This document shows positions 50,499 to 60,627 of a DNA stretch of 64,000 nucleotides, piece after piece. The notes beneath the pieces are model-generated. The model was not told where the DNA came from. It saw only the letters and a list, made by a program, of their open reading frames with translations, and did no database searches. The position numbers and the translations under genes were made by a program. The stretch comes from Rikenella microfusus (GTDB lineage: Bacteria > Bacteroidota > Bacteroidia > Bacteroidales > Tenuifilaceae). Location: positions 62,001-126,000 of the forward strand of contig DYKO01000001.1 in assembly GCA_020722565.1 (NCBI GenBank), in the 5' to 3' direction. The number at the start of each line of letters is the position of its first letter. Position 1 is the first letter of the stretch.

Positions 50499-51413
50499 AT
50501 GGAAAAAATGAAAAAGGTATATTTCGTTATACTATCAATTGCCTTTGGGTTACTCGCTGCGGATAAAATAAATGCTCAAAGCATTTATGATATTCGCATA
50601 AACGAGGTTATGCTGTTTAACCATACCAATTACATCGACAGCTATGGCGAACGGAGCGCATGGATTGAGCTGATGAACACGGGGTACAACAGCGTTAATG
50701 TTGCAGGCTGCTATTTTACCAATAGCCCTAACCATCCAACCATGTACCGCATTCCTTCCAGCGATCCCATTACCAAAATTCCACAGCAGCAGTTCCTTGC
50801 ATTTTTTGCCAGCGGCAAAAACCAGCATGGAACGCTTCATCTTAACTTTACCATCGATAGCGTGAATCGTTTTATTGCCCTCTTTGCCCCAGATGGCAAA
50901 ACACTGCTCGACAGCCTAACCATCCCTCAATTAGACCCCGACAAATCGTTTGCTCGGCTACCCAACGGCAAGGGGAACTGGAAGATTACTGAATTTTCTA
51001 CACCAAACTCATCTAATGAGCTGCTCATACCAAACGTCAACAGGGGCGATAGAATTGGGAAAATTGACCCTTTAAGTATTGTTATGTCCATAACAGCCAT
51101 GGGGGTAGTTTTCACAGCTCTCTTGGTTCTGTACCGCTTATTCAAATTCACTGCACGTTTTATTCAGAATCCCATACGGTTAAAACGAAGTAAAAACTTA
51201 CCTCTATTGGAGGGACAAAAAGAACCTAAGGAAATTTCGGGTGAGGTTTTTGCTGCCATCTCGGCTGCTCTATACTTATATGAAACTGACAAACATGACC
51301 AGGAATCAACTATTCTAACCATTGAGCGTGTTTCGCGCCGTTACTCACCCTGGAGCTCAAAAATATACACACTTAGACAGGTTCCCCAAAGGATAGCGGT
51401 TAACAGAAAGTAA
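50499..51413 (+). CDS. Lamin-tail domain / OadG (gamma-subunit) fusion protein
   Basis: ORF called from 50448; ATG at 50499 follows the mmdA stop. Signal peptide, IRINEVMLFN...WIELMNTGYNSVNVAGCYFTN lamin-tail-like domain, then IDPLSIVMSITAMGVVFTALLVLYRLFKF OadG TM segment. Confidence 0.8.
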   Translation: MEKMKKVYFVILSIAFGLLAADKINAQSIYDIRINEVMLFNHTNYIDSYGERSAWIELMNTGYNSVNVAGCYFTNSPNHPTMYRIPSSDPITKIPQQQFLAFFASGKNQHGTLHLNFTIDSVNRFIALFAPDGKTLLDSLTIPQLDPDKSFARLPNGKGNWKITEFSTPNSSNELLIPNVNRGDRIGKIDPLSIVMSITAMGVVFTALLVLYRLFKFTARFIQNPIRLKRSKNLPLLEGQKEPKEISGEVFAAISAALYLYETDKHDQESTILTIERVSRRYSPWSSKIYTLRQVPQRIAVNRK

Positions 51414-51443
51414 TACTAAATAAAACAACAAGTAAATAAGAAC

Positions 51444-51881
51444 ATGAAAGATTTTAAGTTCAAGATAAATGGCAATGAATACGTTGTTCACATTGCAAAT
51501 GTAGAGGGCAACATTGCCGAATTGGAGGTAAATGGCACTCCATACAGGGTTGAGCTCGATAAAGAGCTTAAGCAAACCAAAACGCCCAAGTTGGTTCGTC
51601 CGGAGGCAATACCAGCCACCGATTCGCATCCTGCAATCGCAAAAACAGTTAGCCCAGGGGCATCTACTTCAGGTGCTGTTAAGTCTCCACTACCCGGTGT
51701 TATACTTGATGTTCACGTTAAACCCGGTGATACGGTTAAAATAGGGCAACATTTACTGGTTCTTGAGGCCATGAAAATGGAAAATAATATCGACTCAGAT
51801 AAGGAAGGCAAGGTACTTGAGGTTAAGGTACACAAAGGTGATTCTGTTCTGGAAGGTGATGTACTTGTTATAATTGGTTAG
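51444..51881 (+). CDS. Biotin carboxyl carrier subunit
   Basis: SPLPGVILDVHVKPGDTVKIGQHLLVLEAMKMENNI biotinylation motif. Confidence 0.95.
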   Translation: MKDFKFKINGNEYVVHIANVEGNIAELEVNGTPYRVELDKELKQTKTPKLVRPEAIPATDSHPAIAKTVSPGASTSGAVKSPLPGVILDVHVKPGDTVKIGQHLLVLEAMKMENNIDSDKEGKVLEVKVHKGDSVLEGDVLVIIG

Positions 51882-51883
51882 CT

Positions 51884-53047
51884 ATGGAACAAAGCGAAGG
51901 ATTTTTCTCATTTCTATTGGACAACCTTAGCCAGTTCCTATCGTTTACGGGTTTTGCCAACTTCACTCTCGGACACGGTATAATGATATTGGTAGGGTTG
52001 ATATTCATTTACTTAGCCATTGCTAAGGAATTTGAACCCATGCTGTTGGTTCCCATTGGCTTTGGTATAATTGTGGGCAACATTCCCTTTTCTCCCGGAT
52101 ATCAAATTGGCGTTTACGAAAGCGGGAGCGTACTTAACTACTTATATTTTGGCGTACTCAATGGGGTATATCCCCCATTAATTTTCCTAGGAATAGGTGC
52201 CATGACTGATTTTAGCGCACTTATATCTAACCCAAAACTAATGCTAATTGGCGCTGCAGCACAGCTAGGGATTTTTGGGGCCTACATGCTAGCGCTTATC
52301 CTTGGTTTTTCACCACAGGAAGCCGGGGCAATAGGCATTATTGGTGGTGCCGATGGGCCAACGGCTATATTCCTATCCTCTAAACTGGCACCGGAACTAA
52401 TGGGTGCTATTGCCATTTCGGCATACTCGTATATGGCCCTAGTTCCGGTTATTCAACCTCCAGTTATGAAGCTGCTTACCACCAAAAAGGAACGCGTTAT
52501 CCACATGAAACCTCCCCGACAGGTTACCAAACTAGAAAAAATTATGTTCCCCATTATAGGTATGCTTTTAACCACCCTTATAGTTCCCTCAGGCTTACCC
52601 CTGCTTGGTATGCTTTTTTTTGGAAATCTCCTTAAGGAAAGCACCGTAACCAAACGCCTAGCCGATACAGCAAAGGGTCCGCTTATCGATATTGTGACCA
52701 TACTCATTGGGCTCACCGTTGGTGCCTCAACACAGGCAACAACCTTTTTAACACCAAAATCCATTGGCATTTTTGTTCTTGGGGCAATATCGTTTGTGGT
52801 GGCAACCTTTAGCGGGGTAATCTTTGTTAAGTTCCTAAACCTCTTTTTGAAGGAAGGCCACAAGATTAACCCGCTTATAGGAAATGCTGGCGTTTCTGCA
52901 GTACCGGATAGCGCCCGAGTTTCCCAAATTGTTGGTCTAGAATATGATAAAACTAACCACCTGCTTATGCACGCCATGGGACCCAACGTAGCAGGTGTTA
53001 TTGGTAGCGCAGTAGCTGCCGGTATCCTGTTAAGCTTCCTTGCTTAA
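51884..53047 (+). CDS. mmdB: Sodium-ion-translocating decarboxylase beta subunit
   Basis: OadB/MmdB family; PLIFLGIGAMTDFSALI; GGADGPTAIFLSSKLAP; GNAGVSAVPDSARV. Confidence 0.95.
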   Translation: MEQSEGFFSFLLDNLSQFLSFTGFANFTLGHGIMILVGLIFIYLAIAKEFEPMLLVPIGFGIIVGNIPFSPGYQIGVYESGSVLNYLYFGVLNGVYPPLIFLGIGAMTDFSALISNPKLMLIGAAAQLGIFGAYMLALILGFSPQEAGAIGIIGGADGPTAIFLSSKLAPELMGAIAISAYSYMALVPVIQPPVMKLLTTKKERVIHMKPPRQVTKLEKIMFPIIGMLLTTLIVPSGLPLLGMLFFGNLLKESTVTKRLADTAKGPLIDIVTILIGLTVGASTQATTFLTPKSIGIFVLGAISFVVATFSGVIFVKFLNLFLKEGHKINPLIGNAGVSAVPDSARVSQIVGLEYDKTNHLLMHAMGPNVAGVIGSAVAAGILLSFLA

Positions 53048-53066
53048 GATTTTTTTATTATTCCGA

Positions 53067-53098
53067 TAAAAGCCCCTCCGCTGGGGCTTTTATTTTTT
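53067..53098 (+). terminator. Terminator of mmd operon
   Basis: taaaagcccc/tccgct/ggggctttta plus T-run. Confidence 0.88.
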
Positions 53099-53188
53099 TA
53101 TTTAAAAATTTTTCCACCCTCATGCAGCAAAATCTGTTTAAATTGCAGTCTATATAGTAGAATTTTAACTCTTTCTATTTCGGGTTTT

Positions 53189-53767
53189 ATGGATATAAGC
53201 GGCCAACTAATTGAACGATGCCGAAAGGGGGATAGTAAAGCTCAATTTGAACTGTACGGGTTATACGCCAACGCCATGTACAATGTAAGCCGCAGGATTA
53301 TATCCGACACCATGGAAGCGGAAGATGCCATGCAGGAAGCGTTCTTTAAGGCATTCGATAAGATTCACACCTTTAGGAACGAGGTGACATTCGGGGCATG
53401 GTTAAAACGCATAGTGGTTAACACTTGTATCGACCACCTTAAGCGTAAACGGCTGCTAACTGTTTCGGTTAACGATACTCCCGAACTAACAGCTATTCCC
53501 GATAACGACGATTATAACCCCGAATCAATAGAGGAAATCAGGGTTGCCATGGAGCAGCTACCCCAGGGCTATAAACTGGTGCTTACCCTTATTCTTATTG
53601 ATGGATACGAGTATGAAGAAGTAGCGGAAATTTTGGCTATTGCTCCATCATCTGTACGGTCGCAATTTGTAAGGGCTAAACAAAAACTGATTGCTATTTT
53701 AAAAAACGATAAAAAAAGTAGAGGCAATGAAATCGTTAGAGAAATTTATCAGGGAAAACAGGAATGA
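53189..53767 (+). CDS. ECF-type RNA polymerase sigma factor
   Basis: Region 2 (EAEDAMQEAFFKAFDKIHTFRNEVTFGAWLKRIVVNTCIDHLKRK) and region 4. Confidence 0.95.
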   Translation: MDISGQLIERCRKGDSKAQFELYGLYANAMYNVSRRIISDTMEAEDAMQEAFFKAFDKIHTFRNEVTFGAWLKRIVVNTCIDHLKRKRLLTVSVNDTPELTAIPDNDDYNPESIEEIRVAMEQLPQGYKLVLTLILIDGYEYEEVAEILAIAPSSVRSQFVRAKQKLIAILKNDKKSRGNEIVREIYQGKQE

Positions 53768-54242
53768 GTTTAATTATTTCAGCATTCCCGATGGCCATGA
53801 GGAGCGTTTCAGGTTAAAACTTCAGGCTAAGCAGCGTTCAACAAATGTTCGCTCTTTAATTAGGGCTGCCGCCACAATAGCTGTTGTAATAGCTCTAACC
53901 GGAGCCATCAGCCTTTACTATAACAGCCATTTTGCACCGGCACTTTTGCGTCACATCTCAAGCGAAAATGCCAAACAGCTTTACGAGGTGGAAGCATACT
54001 ACCGTAGTCAACTGCTGCGCAAGTACCGCGCCATTGAAAAAATTGCTCAAGCCGATGATGCCAAATTGCCATCACCCGAGCAAATCGTGGGCGAATCGCT
54101 TACCGATAAATCCTCTATCAGTTCCGAAATTGTAAGCGGTCCTAAAAGTGACGTTTTTGTTGGAGCCATTATCCAGAGCTACCAAATAAGGCTCGAAACA
54201 ATGGATAGAGTTGAAAAACAACTTAAGGAAGTTGAAAAATAA
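53727..54242 (+). CDS. Putative anti-sigma factor, single TM
   Basis: Overlaps sigma gene by 41 bp; one central TM (AAATIAVVIALTGAISLYY). Confidence 0.7.
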   Translation: MKSLEKFIRENRNEFNYFSIPDGHEERFRLKLQAKQRSTNVRSLIRAAATIAVVIALTGAISLYYNSHFAPALLRHISSENAKQLYEVEAYYRSQLLRKYRAIEKIAQADDAKLPSPEQIVGESLTDKSSISSEIVSGPKSDVFVGAIIQSYQIRLETMDRVEKQLKEVEK

Positions 54243-54260
54243 AATTTAGAACATACAACC

Positions 54261-55343
54261 ATGAAAATATTAAAAATTACTGCCGTTTCCTTGCTTCTGT
54301 TTACCATTACTACTACAGCCATAGCGGGGAAAGTTCCTCAAACCAAGGAATACAGCAAAGAATTTTCAATAACCCCAAACACCAAGCTACGGGTTGATAA
54401 TCGATTCGGACAGGTTAACATACAGAATTGGAATAATCCGTCAATTTCAATTTATGTACTGGTAAAAGTAGATAACGGCAATGCTGAAAGGACTCAGGAG
54501 CTCCTGAAATCAATTGAGGTAACCCTTACCCAAGAAGATGACCTAATTTCAGCAATCACTAAAATAGATGAGGATTACATCCATAAACCTCGTCGACTAT
54601 TTCAATCAACATACAACGAAATTAGCATTGATTATACCATCAAAATGCCAGCCTATGTTGATGTTAGCGTTATTAATAGGTTTGGCGATATTTTTATTAA
54701 CGAGTTAAATGGTCACCTTGAAGTAGAGCTCAAGTATGGGAATCTCAGGATTAACCAGCTAAGACGCGGCGACAAAGAACCACTATGCCACATCAACCTA
54801 AGTTATGGAAATGCCACCATTGATGAGGCCAACTGGTTAAAAATAGATTTACGGTACGGAAAAATTGAGGTCGATGAGCTAACGGCTTCCGTAATTTTGT
54901 CGCGCTACTCCAAAATTGCCATTGCCCGGTCAAGTTCACTGGTAATCAACTCAAAATACGACAAGTTTGAACTGGGTGAGGTAAATAATATTACTGGTGA
55001 ATCGGGTTACACCACCTTTATTATCGATGTTCTTAACAAAAAGTTTAGCCTTGATGCCAAGTACGGTGATGTTAAGATAGCAAACGTCTCCAAAAATTTC
55101 GAAAAAATCTACTTTAATGGCTCTTATGCAGGGCTTACTGCAGGAATACCACAAGATGCCAGTTACCTACTTAACGCAAGGGTTTCGTACGGCAAGGTAA
55201 ACCTTGGGGACCAACCCAACAAAATAAACAGAATAGAGAGCAACACATCTATTGAACTCAACGGAGCTGTTGGCAAAAATGATAATCCACGATCGAGGGT
55301 AAACCTCAACATGCGCTATGGGAATGCAGTTCTCACCCATTAA
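54261..55343 (+). CDS. Secreted repeat protein, adhesin/DUF4097-like
   Basis: Signal peptide and about a dozen [RKS][FY]G-x-h-x-h repeats. Confidence 0.7.
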   Translation: MKILKITAVSLLLFTITTTAIAGKVPQTKEYSKEFSITPNTKLRVDNRFGQVNIQNWNNPSISIYVLVKVDNGNAERTQELLKSIEVTLTQEDDLISAITKIDEDYIHKPRRLFQSTYNEISIDYTIKMPAYVDVSVINRFGDIFINELNGHLEVELKYGNLRINQLRRGDKEPLCHINLSYGNATIDEANWLKIDLRYGKIEVDELTASVILSRYSKIAIARSSSLVINSKYDKFELGEVNNITGESGYTTFIIDVLNKKFSLDAKYGDVKIANVSKNFEKIYFNGSYAGLTAGIPQDASYLLNARVSYGKVNLGDQPNKINRIESNTSIELNGAVGKNDNPRSRVNLNMRYGNAVLTH

Positions 55344-55367
55344 AGCCACTACCCAACTCAATATCTA

Positions 55368-55395
55368 AAATCCGACTTAACGTCGGATTTTTTTA
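55368..55395 (+). terminator. Terminator of sigma operon
   Basis: aaatccgac/ttaac/gtcggattt plus T-run. Confidence 0.85.
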
Positions 55396-55459
55396 TACCG
55401 AAGTTCAAGTTATGCAGCTCTCTTTTTTCCTACCTTTGAATCTCAAAAAGGTTATATCG

Positions 55460-56269
55460 ATGTTTTTCATAAACGACAACATTTCCCACCTGCAGTTCGA
55501 TAACCTAAGTTGCTTTTCCGAGCAAATTACACATTTTGTAACCACCCGTAATGCAGGTGAAGATAACAGATTTACCATAGGCATAAACGACTACCAGCCC
55601 CTTGATGTTGTTGTGAGTAACAGAATCCGTATAGCACAGAAGTTTGGTTTTGAAATCAACGATTTTGTTTTTGCCGAGCAGGTTCATGGCAACATGGTGG
55701 AGGTTATCACTCCAGAAATGAAGGGCAAAGGTGCCCTCAGTAAAGCCGATTCTTTACCCCACTCCGATGGTTGGATTACCAACCAACCGGGCATTTGCCT
55801 TGTAGCCCAAAGCGCCGATTGCGTCCCAATTCTATTTTACGACCCTATTAGGCATGCTATTGGCGCTGCCCATGCAGGCTGGAGGGGTACTGTTAAAAAA
55901 GTGGCTTTATGCGTTGTAAAAACCATGCAAGAAGTGTACGGCACCAATCCTCAGAACATAGTTGTAGGGATAGGACCATCCATTGGACCATGCTGCTATG
56001 AGGTGGGAATAGAGGTTGCGGAACAGGTTGAACGTTCGTTTCCCTCCCATCAGGCGCTACTGCTCTATAATCAGAAAAACCCAAAACCCATTTTTAACCT
56101 TTGGAAAGCAAACTATACAGCCCTGCTTGAAGCCGGAGTCAAACCAGAAAATATTGAGATTGCCGAAATCTGCACAAAATGTAATAATTCATACTTTTTC
56201 TCAGCTCGCGCTGGCGATAGGGGACGCTTTGGAGGATTTATTATGCTGAAAAAGCATGTCAAAAATTAA
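55460..56269 (+). CDS. pgeF: Peptidoglycan editing factor PgeF / laccase-domain protein (YfiH family)
   Basis: ORF called from 55412 but ATG 55460 fits better after the terminator. ADCVPILFYDP; GAAHAGWRGTVKKV; GPSIGPCCYEVG; FFSARAGDRGRFGGFIML. Confidence 0.93.
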   Translation: MFFINDNISHLQFDNLSCFSEQITHFVTTRNAGEDNRFTIGINDYQPLDVVVSNRIRIAQKFGFEINDFVFAEQVHGNMVEVITPEMKGKGALSKADSLPHSDGWITNQPGICLVAQSADCVPILFYDPIRHAIGAAHAGWRGTVKKVALCVVKTMQEVYGTNPQNIVVGIGPSIGPCCYEVGIEVAEQVERSFPSHQALLLYNQKNPKPIFNLWKANYTALLEAGVKPENIEIAEICTKCNNSYFFSARAGDRGRFGGFIMLKKHVKN

Positions 56270-56380
56270 TTTTCTACTAAAAGTTGCAAATGAATATCAT
56301 TTTGCATAAAATTTTGTAGGTTTGACTTTCAAAATACTATTAATGTTACCATTAAACTAATAACCTAAAACCTAGCTAAA

Positions 56381-58369
56381 ATGTCGCACGAATCCGTTGA
56401 AAAAATAAAAGGACTTCCGGAAAATGCTTACACAGAGCTAAAAGAGGGCGAAGAGTATCAGCCCGTTTTACCGCCCAATAAAGCCGTTCCTGAGGTTAAC
56501 ACATGGAGCGTAACCTGGGGGCTGATTATGGCAATTATATTCTCGGCTGCAGCAGCCTATTTGGGGCTTAAAATAGGTCAGGTTTTTGAGGCTGCTATTC
56601 CTATTGCCATTATTGCCGTAGGTTTATCAACACTAGCTAAACGCAAAGGCGCTTTAGGAGAAAATGTAATTATACAATCCATTGGAGCCAGTTCCGGGGT
56701 AATTGTGGCCGGTGCTATCTTCACACTTCCGGCACTATACATACTCAACCTTGAGGCAGAATTTTTCCAGGTTTTTCTTTCATCTCTTTTTGGGGGTATA
56801 CTGGGCATCCTCTTTTTAATTCCCTTCCGTAAATACTTTGTAGCCGATATGCACGGCAAATTTCCATTTCCTGAGGCAACTGCAACCACCGAGGTACTTG
56901 TTTCAGGCGAAAAGGGAGGTAAACAAGCACAGCTACTTGTTGTAAGCGGATTAATTGGGGGTATCTACGACTTTATAATTGCCACCTTTGGATGGTGGAG
57001 TGAGGTGGTTACCACCCGCGTTATCCCTGCTGGCGAAGCGCTTGCCGAAAAGGCCAAGTTGGTTTTCAAATTAAACGTGGGCGCTGCCGTTATGGGTATT
57101 GGTTACATTATAGGCTTAAAATATACCGCCATAATTGCAGCTGGCTCGTTTGTGGGCTGGTTTGTAATTATTCCCATAATCAACTACTTTGCCCCTGGCC
57201 TAACCCAAGCCGTTGGAAGCAATATAACACTAACGGTTAGTCAAATGAGTGCCGAGCAGATTTTTTCGTATTATGTTAGGCCAATTGGTATTGGAGGCAT
57301 AGCCATGGCCGGAATAATTGGCATTATTCGCTCAAGCGCTATCATCCGCAAGGCCTTTGGTTTAGCTGTTTCTGAAATTGCTGGCAAACACTCATCAATG
57401 CCCAAGGAACAACTTCGTACCCGTCGCGATTTACCCATGTCGATTATTGCCGGAGGTATATTTTTTACCACAATTCTATTGCTGATTTTCTTCCAGTTTG
57501 GAGTTGTACACAACATTGGCCATGCCTTAATTGCTCTCGGCATAGTAATGGTTATTGCTTTTCTGTTCACCACAGTAGCGGCCAATGCCATTGCCATTGT
57601 AGGAACCAATCCCGTTTCGGGCATGACCCTTATGACCCTTATTATCACCTCGTTGGTTATGGCTTCTGCCGGACTATCGGGTACATCCGGAATGGTGGCT
57701 GCTCTTATAATAGGTGGTGTAGTGTGCACTGCGCTTTCAATGGCCGGAGGTTTCATCACCGATCTTAAGATTGGATACTGGCTGGGCACCTCGCCATACA
57801 AGCAGCAAACATGGAAGTTCTTGGGCACTTTTGTTTCAGCAGCCACTGTTGGTGGGGTAATCATACTACTCAACAAAACCTATGGTTTTACCGGAAAAGA
57901 TGCGCTGGTAGCCCCACAAGCAAATGCCATGGCTGCTGTTATTGAACCCATGATGAGCGGCAAACCTGCCCCATGGGCGCTATATGCAGCAGGAGCATTC
58001 CTTTCGCTCATCTTAACCATGATTGGAGTTCCTGCATTAGCCTTCTCACTTGGAATGTTCATTCCCTTGCAGCTAAACACACCGCTTCTGGTTGGTGGAA
58101 TTATTGCCCACATTGTATATACCCGCTCTAATGATGCTGCTCTAAATCGCGCCCGAAAGGAACGCGGAACGTTAATTGCCTCAGGGTTCATTGCCGGCGG
58201 TGCTCTAATGGGAGTGGTTAGCGCATTGCTCCGATTTGGAGGTATCAACTTTGTTAACTCAGAATGGTTCGAATCGCACTCCGCCGAGGCACTGGGGTTT
58301 GTCATGTTCCTTATCCTCTGCGGCTATCTTATTTGGGAAAGCTTAAGGGCCAAACCCGATGATAATTAG
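56381..58369 (+). CDS. OPT family oligopeptide transporter
   Basis: Polytopic 662 aa; AAAAYLGLKIGQVFEAAIPIAI; GKFPFPEATATTEVL. Confidence 0.94.
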   Translation: MSHESVEKIKGLPENAYTELKEGEEYQPVLPPNKAVPEVNTWSVTWGLIMAIIFSAAAAYLGLKIGQVFEAAIPIAIIAVGLSTLAKRKGALGENVIIQSIGASSGVIVAGAIFTLPALYILNLEAEFFQVFLSSLFGGILGILFLIPFRKYFVADMHGKFPFPEATATTEVLVSGEKGGKQAQLLVVSGLIGGIYDFIIATFGWWSEVVTTRVIPAGEALAEKAKLVFKLNVGAAVMGIGYIIGLKYTAIIAAGSFVGWFVIIPIINYFAPGLTQAVGSNITLTVSQMSAEQIFSYYVRPIGIGGIAMAGIIGIIRSSAIIRKAFGLAVSEIAGKHSSMPKEQLRTRRDLPMSIIAGGIFFTTILLLIFFQFGVVHNIGHALIALGIVMVIAFLFTTVAANAIAIVGTNPVSGMTLMTLIITSLVMASAGLSGTSGMVAALIIGGVVCTALSMAGGFITDLKIGYWLGTSPYKQQTWKFLGTFVSAATVGGVIILLNKTYGFTGKDALVAPQANAMAAVIEPMMSGKPAPWALYAAGAFLSLILTMIGVPALAFSLGMFIPLQLNTPLLVGGIIAHIVYTRSNDAALNRARKERGTLIASGFIAGGALMGVVSALLRFGGINFVNSEWFESHSAEALGFVMFLILCGYLIWESLRAKPDDN

Positions 58370-58435
58370 TAGATAAGTTATAGCTTAATAAACATAGCAA
58401 CCAAAAGCGTTTTGTAACTTCAAACTTTTTAAATA

Positions 58436-59674
58436 ATGATTAATAAAGATAATTTGATTAATCGCTTCATCAAATACACAAAAATTGATACGCAAAGCGA
58501 TGATACGGTAACCGATAGGTTCCCCAGCACCGAAAAACAGCTGGTTTTATCCAACCTACTGGTTCAGGAACTCAAGGAGCTGGGTGCCCAGAACGTAGAG
58601 ATTGACCAGTTTGGATATGTTATGGCTACAATCCCCTCCAATACCGATAAAGAGGTTCCAGTTCTGGGTTTTCTTGCACACGTTGATACAGCACCTGATA
58701 TGTCAGGTAAAAATGTAAACCCAAGATTCATTGAGAACTACAACGGAGACGAAATTATTCTTAACAAGGATAGTAATGTTGTTTTATTGCCATCTGAATT
58801 TCCAGAACTTAAAAACTATATAGGGCAAACCCTAATTGTAACCGATGGGACAACTCTTTTAGGGGCCGATGACAAGGCTGGCGTTGCTGAAATCATGACT
58901 GCCGCTGAATATATCCTTAAAAATCATGGTTTTAAGCATGGTAAAATTCGAATTGGCTTTACCGTTGACGAAGAGGTGGGTCGTGGTGTCGATAATTTTG
59001 ATGTGACTCGCTTCGGTGCAAATTATGCCTATACACTCGATGGGGGCGCCATAGGCGAGCTGGAGTTTGAGAACTTCAACGCCGCAGGAGCAAAAATTAC
59101 CATTCAGGGTCGCAATATCCATCCGGGTTACGCCAAGGATAAGATGCTTAATGCCATTCATATAGCACAGGAATTTAATGGATTGCTACCCGCCCATGAG
59201 CGTCCGGAGCATACTGCCGGATACGAAGGATTTTATCATCTCATCAAGATGGATGGCACTGTTGAGAAGGCCACCTTTCAGTATATTATTCGCGATCACG
59301 ACCGCAAAAAATTTGAAGACCGTAAGGCCTATATGCAGCGTATTGCTGATTACCTAAATACCAAATACGGCGCAGGTGTTGTGACCCTTGAACTCAAGGA
59401 TCAATACTACAATATGCGCGAAAAGGTTGAACCCGTATTCCATGTGGTGGAAACCGTAATTAAAGCAATGGAGGAGGTTGGCATTAAGCCAAAGGTTAAA
59501 CCAATCCGTGGCGGAACAGATGGAGCCCGACTATCCTATATGGGACTCCCCTGCCCCAATATTTTTGCAGGCGGTGAAAACTTTCACGGAAAATATGAGT
59601 ATGTTCCTGTTGAAAGCATGGTTAAAGCCACGGAGGTAATACTTAAAATTGTCGAACTTTACGCATCAAAGTAA
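58436..59674 (+). CDS. pepT: Peptidase T
   Basis: [83 protein letters not shown]. Confidence 0.97.
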   Translation: MINKDNLINRFIKYTKIDTQSDDTVTDRFPSTEKQLVLSNLLVQELKELGAQNVEIDQFGYVMATIPSNTDKEVPVLGFLAHVDTAPDMSGKNVNPRFIENYNGDEIILNKDSNVVLLPSEFPELKNYIGQTLIVTDGTTLLGADDKAGVAEIMTAAEYILKNHGFKHGKIRIGFTVDEEVGRGVDNFDVTRFGANYAYTLDGGAIGELEFENFNAAGAKITIQGRNIHPGYAKDKMLNAIHIAQEFNGLLPAHERPEHTAGYEGFYHLIKMDGTVEKATFQYIIRDHDRKKFEDRKAYMQRIADYLNTKYGAGVVTLELKDQYYNMREKVEPVFHVVETVIKAMEEVGIKPKVKPIRGGTDGARLSYMGLPCPNIFAGGENFHGKYEYVPVESMVKATEVILKIVELYASK

Positions 59675-59701
59675 TCTTATAAACAACGCTTTAACAAAAC
59701 G

Positions 59702-59728
59702 AAACGAGGGGCTTTTGCCCCTCGTTTT
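59702..59728. terminator. Bidirectional terminator
   Basis: aaacgaggggc/tttt/gcccctcgttt. Confidence 0.88.
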
Positions 59729-59730
59729 AT

Positions 59731-60594
59731 TCACTTATTGTTTATAGGTTCTAAAACCTCCCAAATTATTCTTTCCCCTCCGGGGCCTGAATAGTTATAG
59801 TAAAGGTAAATATTACTTGTTATGGGATCGTAATGGGAATACAAGAGTGAGTTATTGGGATCACCCTCTTGTACAATGTAGTCAAAAGCCTCAACCTCAA
59901 GAGATATTGAGTTATCGGGGTTAAAGGTTAGGTAGATAGTCTCACCCTGGCTACCCCAAAGTCCAAAATCTGTGTAACAGGTACTTCCATCCAATGTTAC
60001 AAGTTGCTTTAGCACTGGGTAGTCTTCATAGTAAGGCTGGTCAGGATAGGATCCAAAGAGGGGATGGAAAAATGTTATATAGCTCATATAATAACCGGCA
60101 TAAGAGTTTGCCACAAGAACCTGTGTGGTGGCATTGCTAGTTACCTCACGGTCATCATCTAGTACCGATACATACTTAAGTAGAAAGTAATCGCCAATAT
60201 CAGCATTTTTAGGATCATCGGGTAGGGTGTAGTCATCATAAGTTATACCCTGTATAAGGGTACCCCATTCATAAGTTTTAGATAATTCCAGTGTATCAGC
60301 TGTATTTTGACCGTCAACATTGATATTATCCAGCAGAATGTAGTCCGAAGTCTTGCCGGTAGCTAAATGCACAAACTGCTTATAAACCTTAATCGCTTTA
60401 ACAGCAGGGCCCTGGTAAATCAAAATATCTACATCAACACCCTGCGATGATTCAGGAAGGTACTGAACAAATCCTGAGGGATTGAGCAGGCCACCGACTT
60501 TGGCATCGGCAGTCATCAAATCATCATTTTCTAAACACGATGTAAGACATGCTGCAGCAAATAAAACAGCTATAAAAAGTATTTTGGTTTTCAT
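59731..60594 (-). CDS. Hypothetical SusE-position lipoprotein
   Basis: Lipobox CLTSC; third gene of SusC-SusD operon. Confidence 0.75.
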   Translation of the reverse strand: MKTKILFIAVLFAAACLTSCLENDDLMTADAKVGGLLNPSGFVQYLPESSQGVDVDILIYQGPAVKAIKVYKQFVHLATGKTSDYILLDNINVDGQNTADTLELSKTYEWGTLIQGITYDDYTLPDDPKNADIGDYFLLKYVSVLDDDREVTSNATTQVLVANSYAGYYMSYITFFHPLFGSYPDQPYYEDYPVLKQLVTLDGSTCYTDFGLWGSQGETIYLTFNPDNSISLEVEAFDYIVQEGDPNNSLLYSHYDPITSNIYLYYNYSGPGGERIIWEVLEPINNK

Positions 60595-60627
60595 AGTTTT
60601 TACTCCTTTTCATTAACAAAAGAACCT

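Noticed and set aside
57271-58305. 201-aa and 141-aa minus-strand ORFs opposite the OPT transporter
   Set aside because: Mirror-frame ORFs of a highly hydrophobic gene; Pro/Ile/Met-rich artefact composition.
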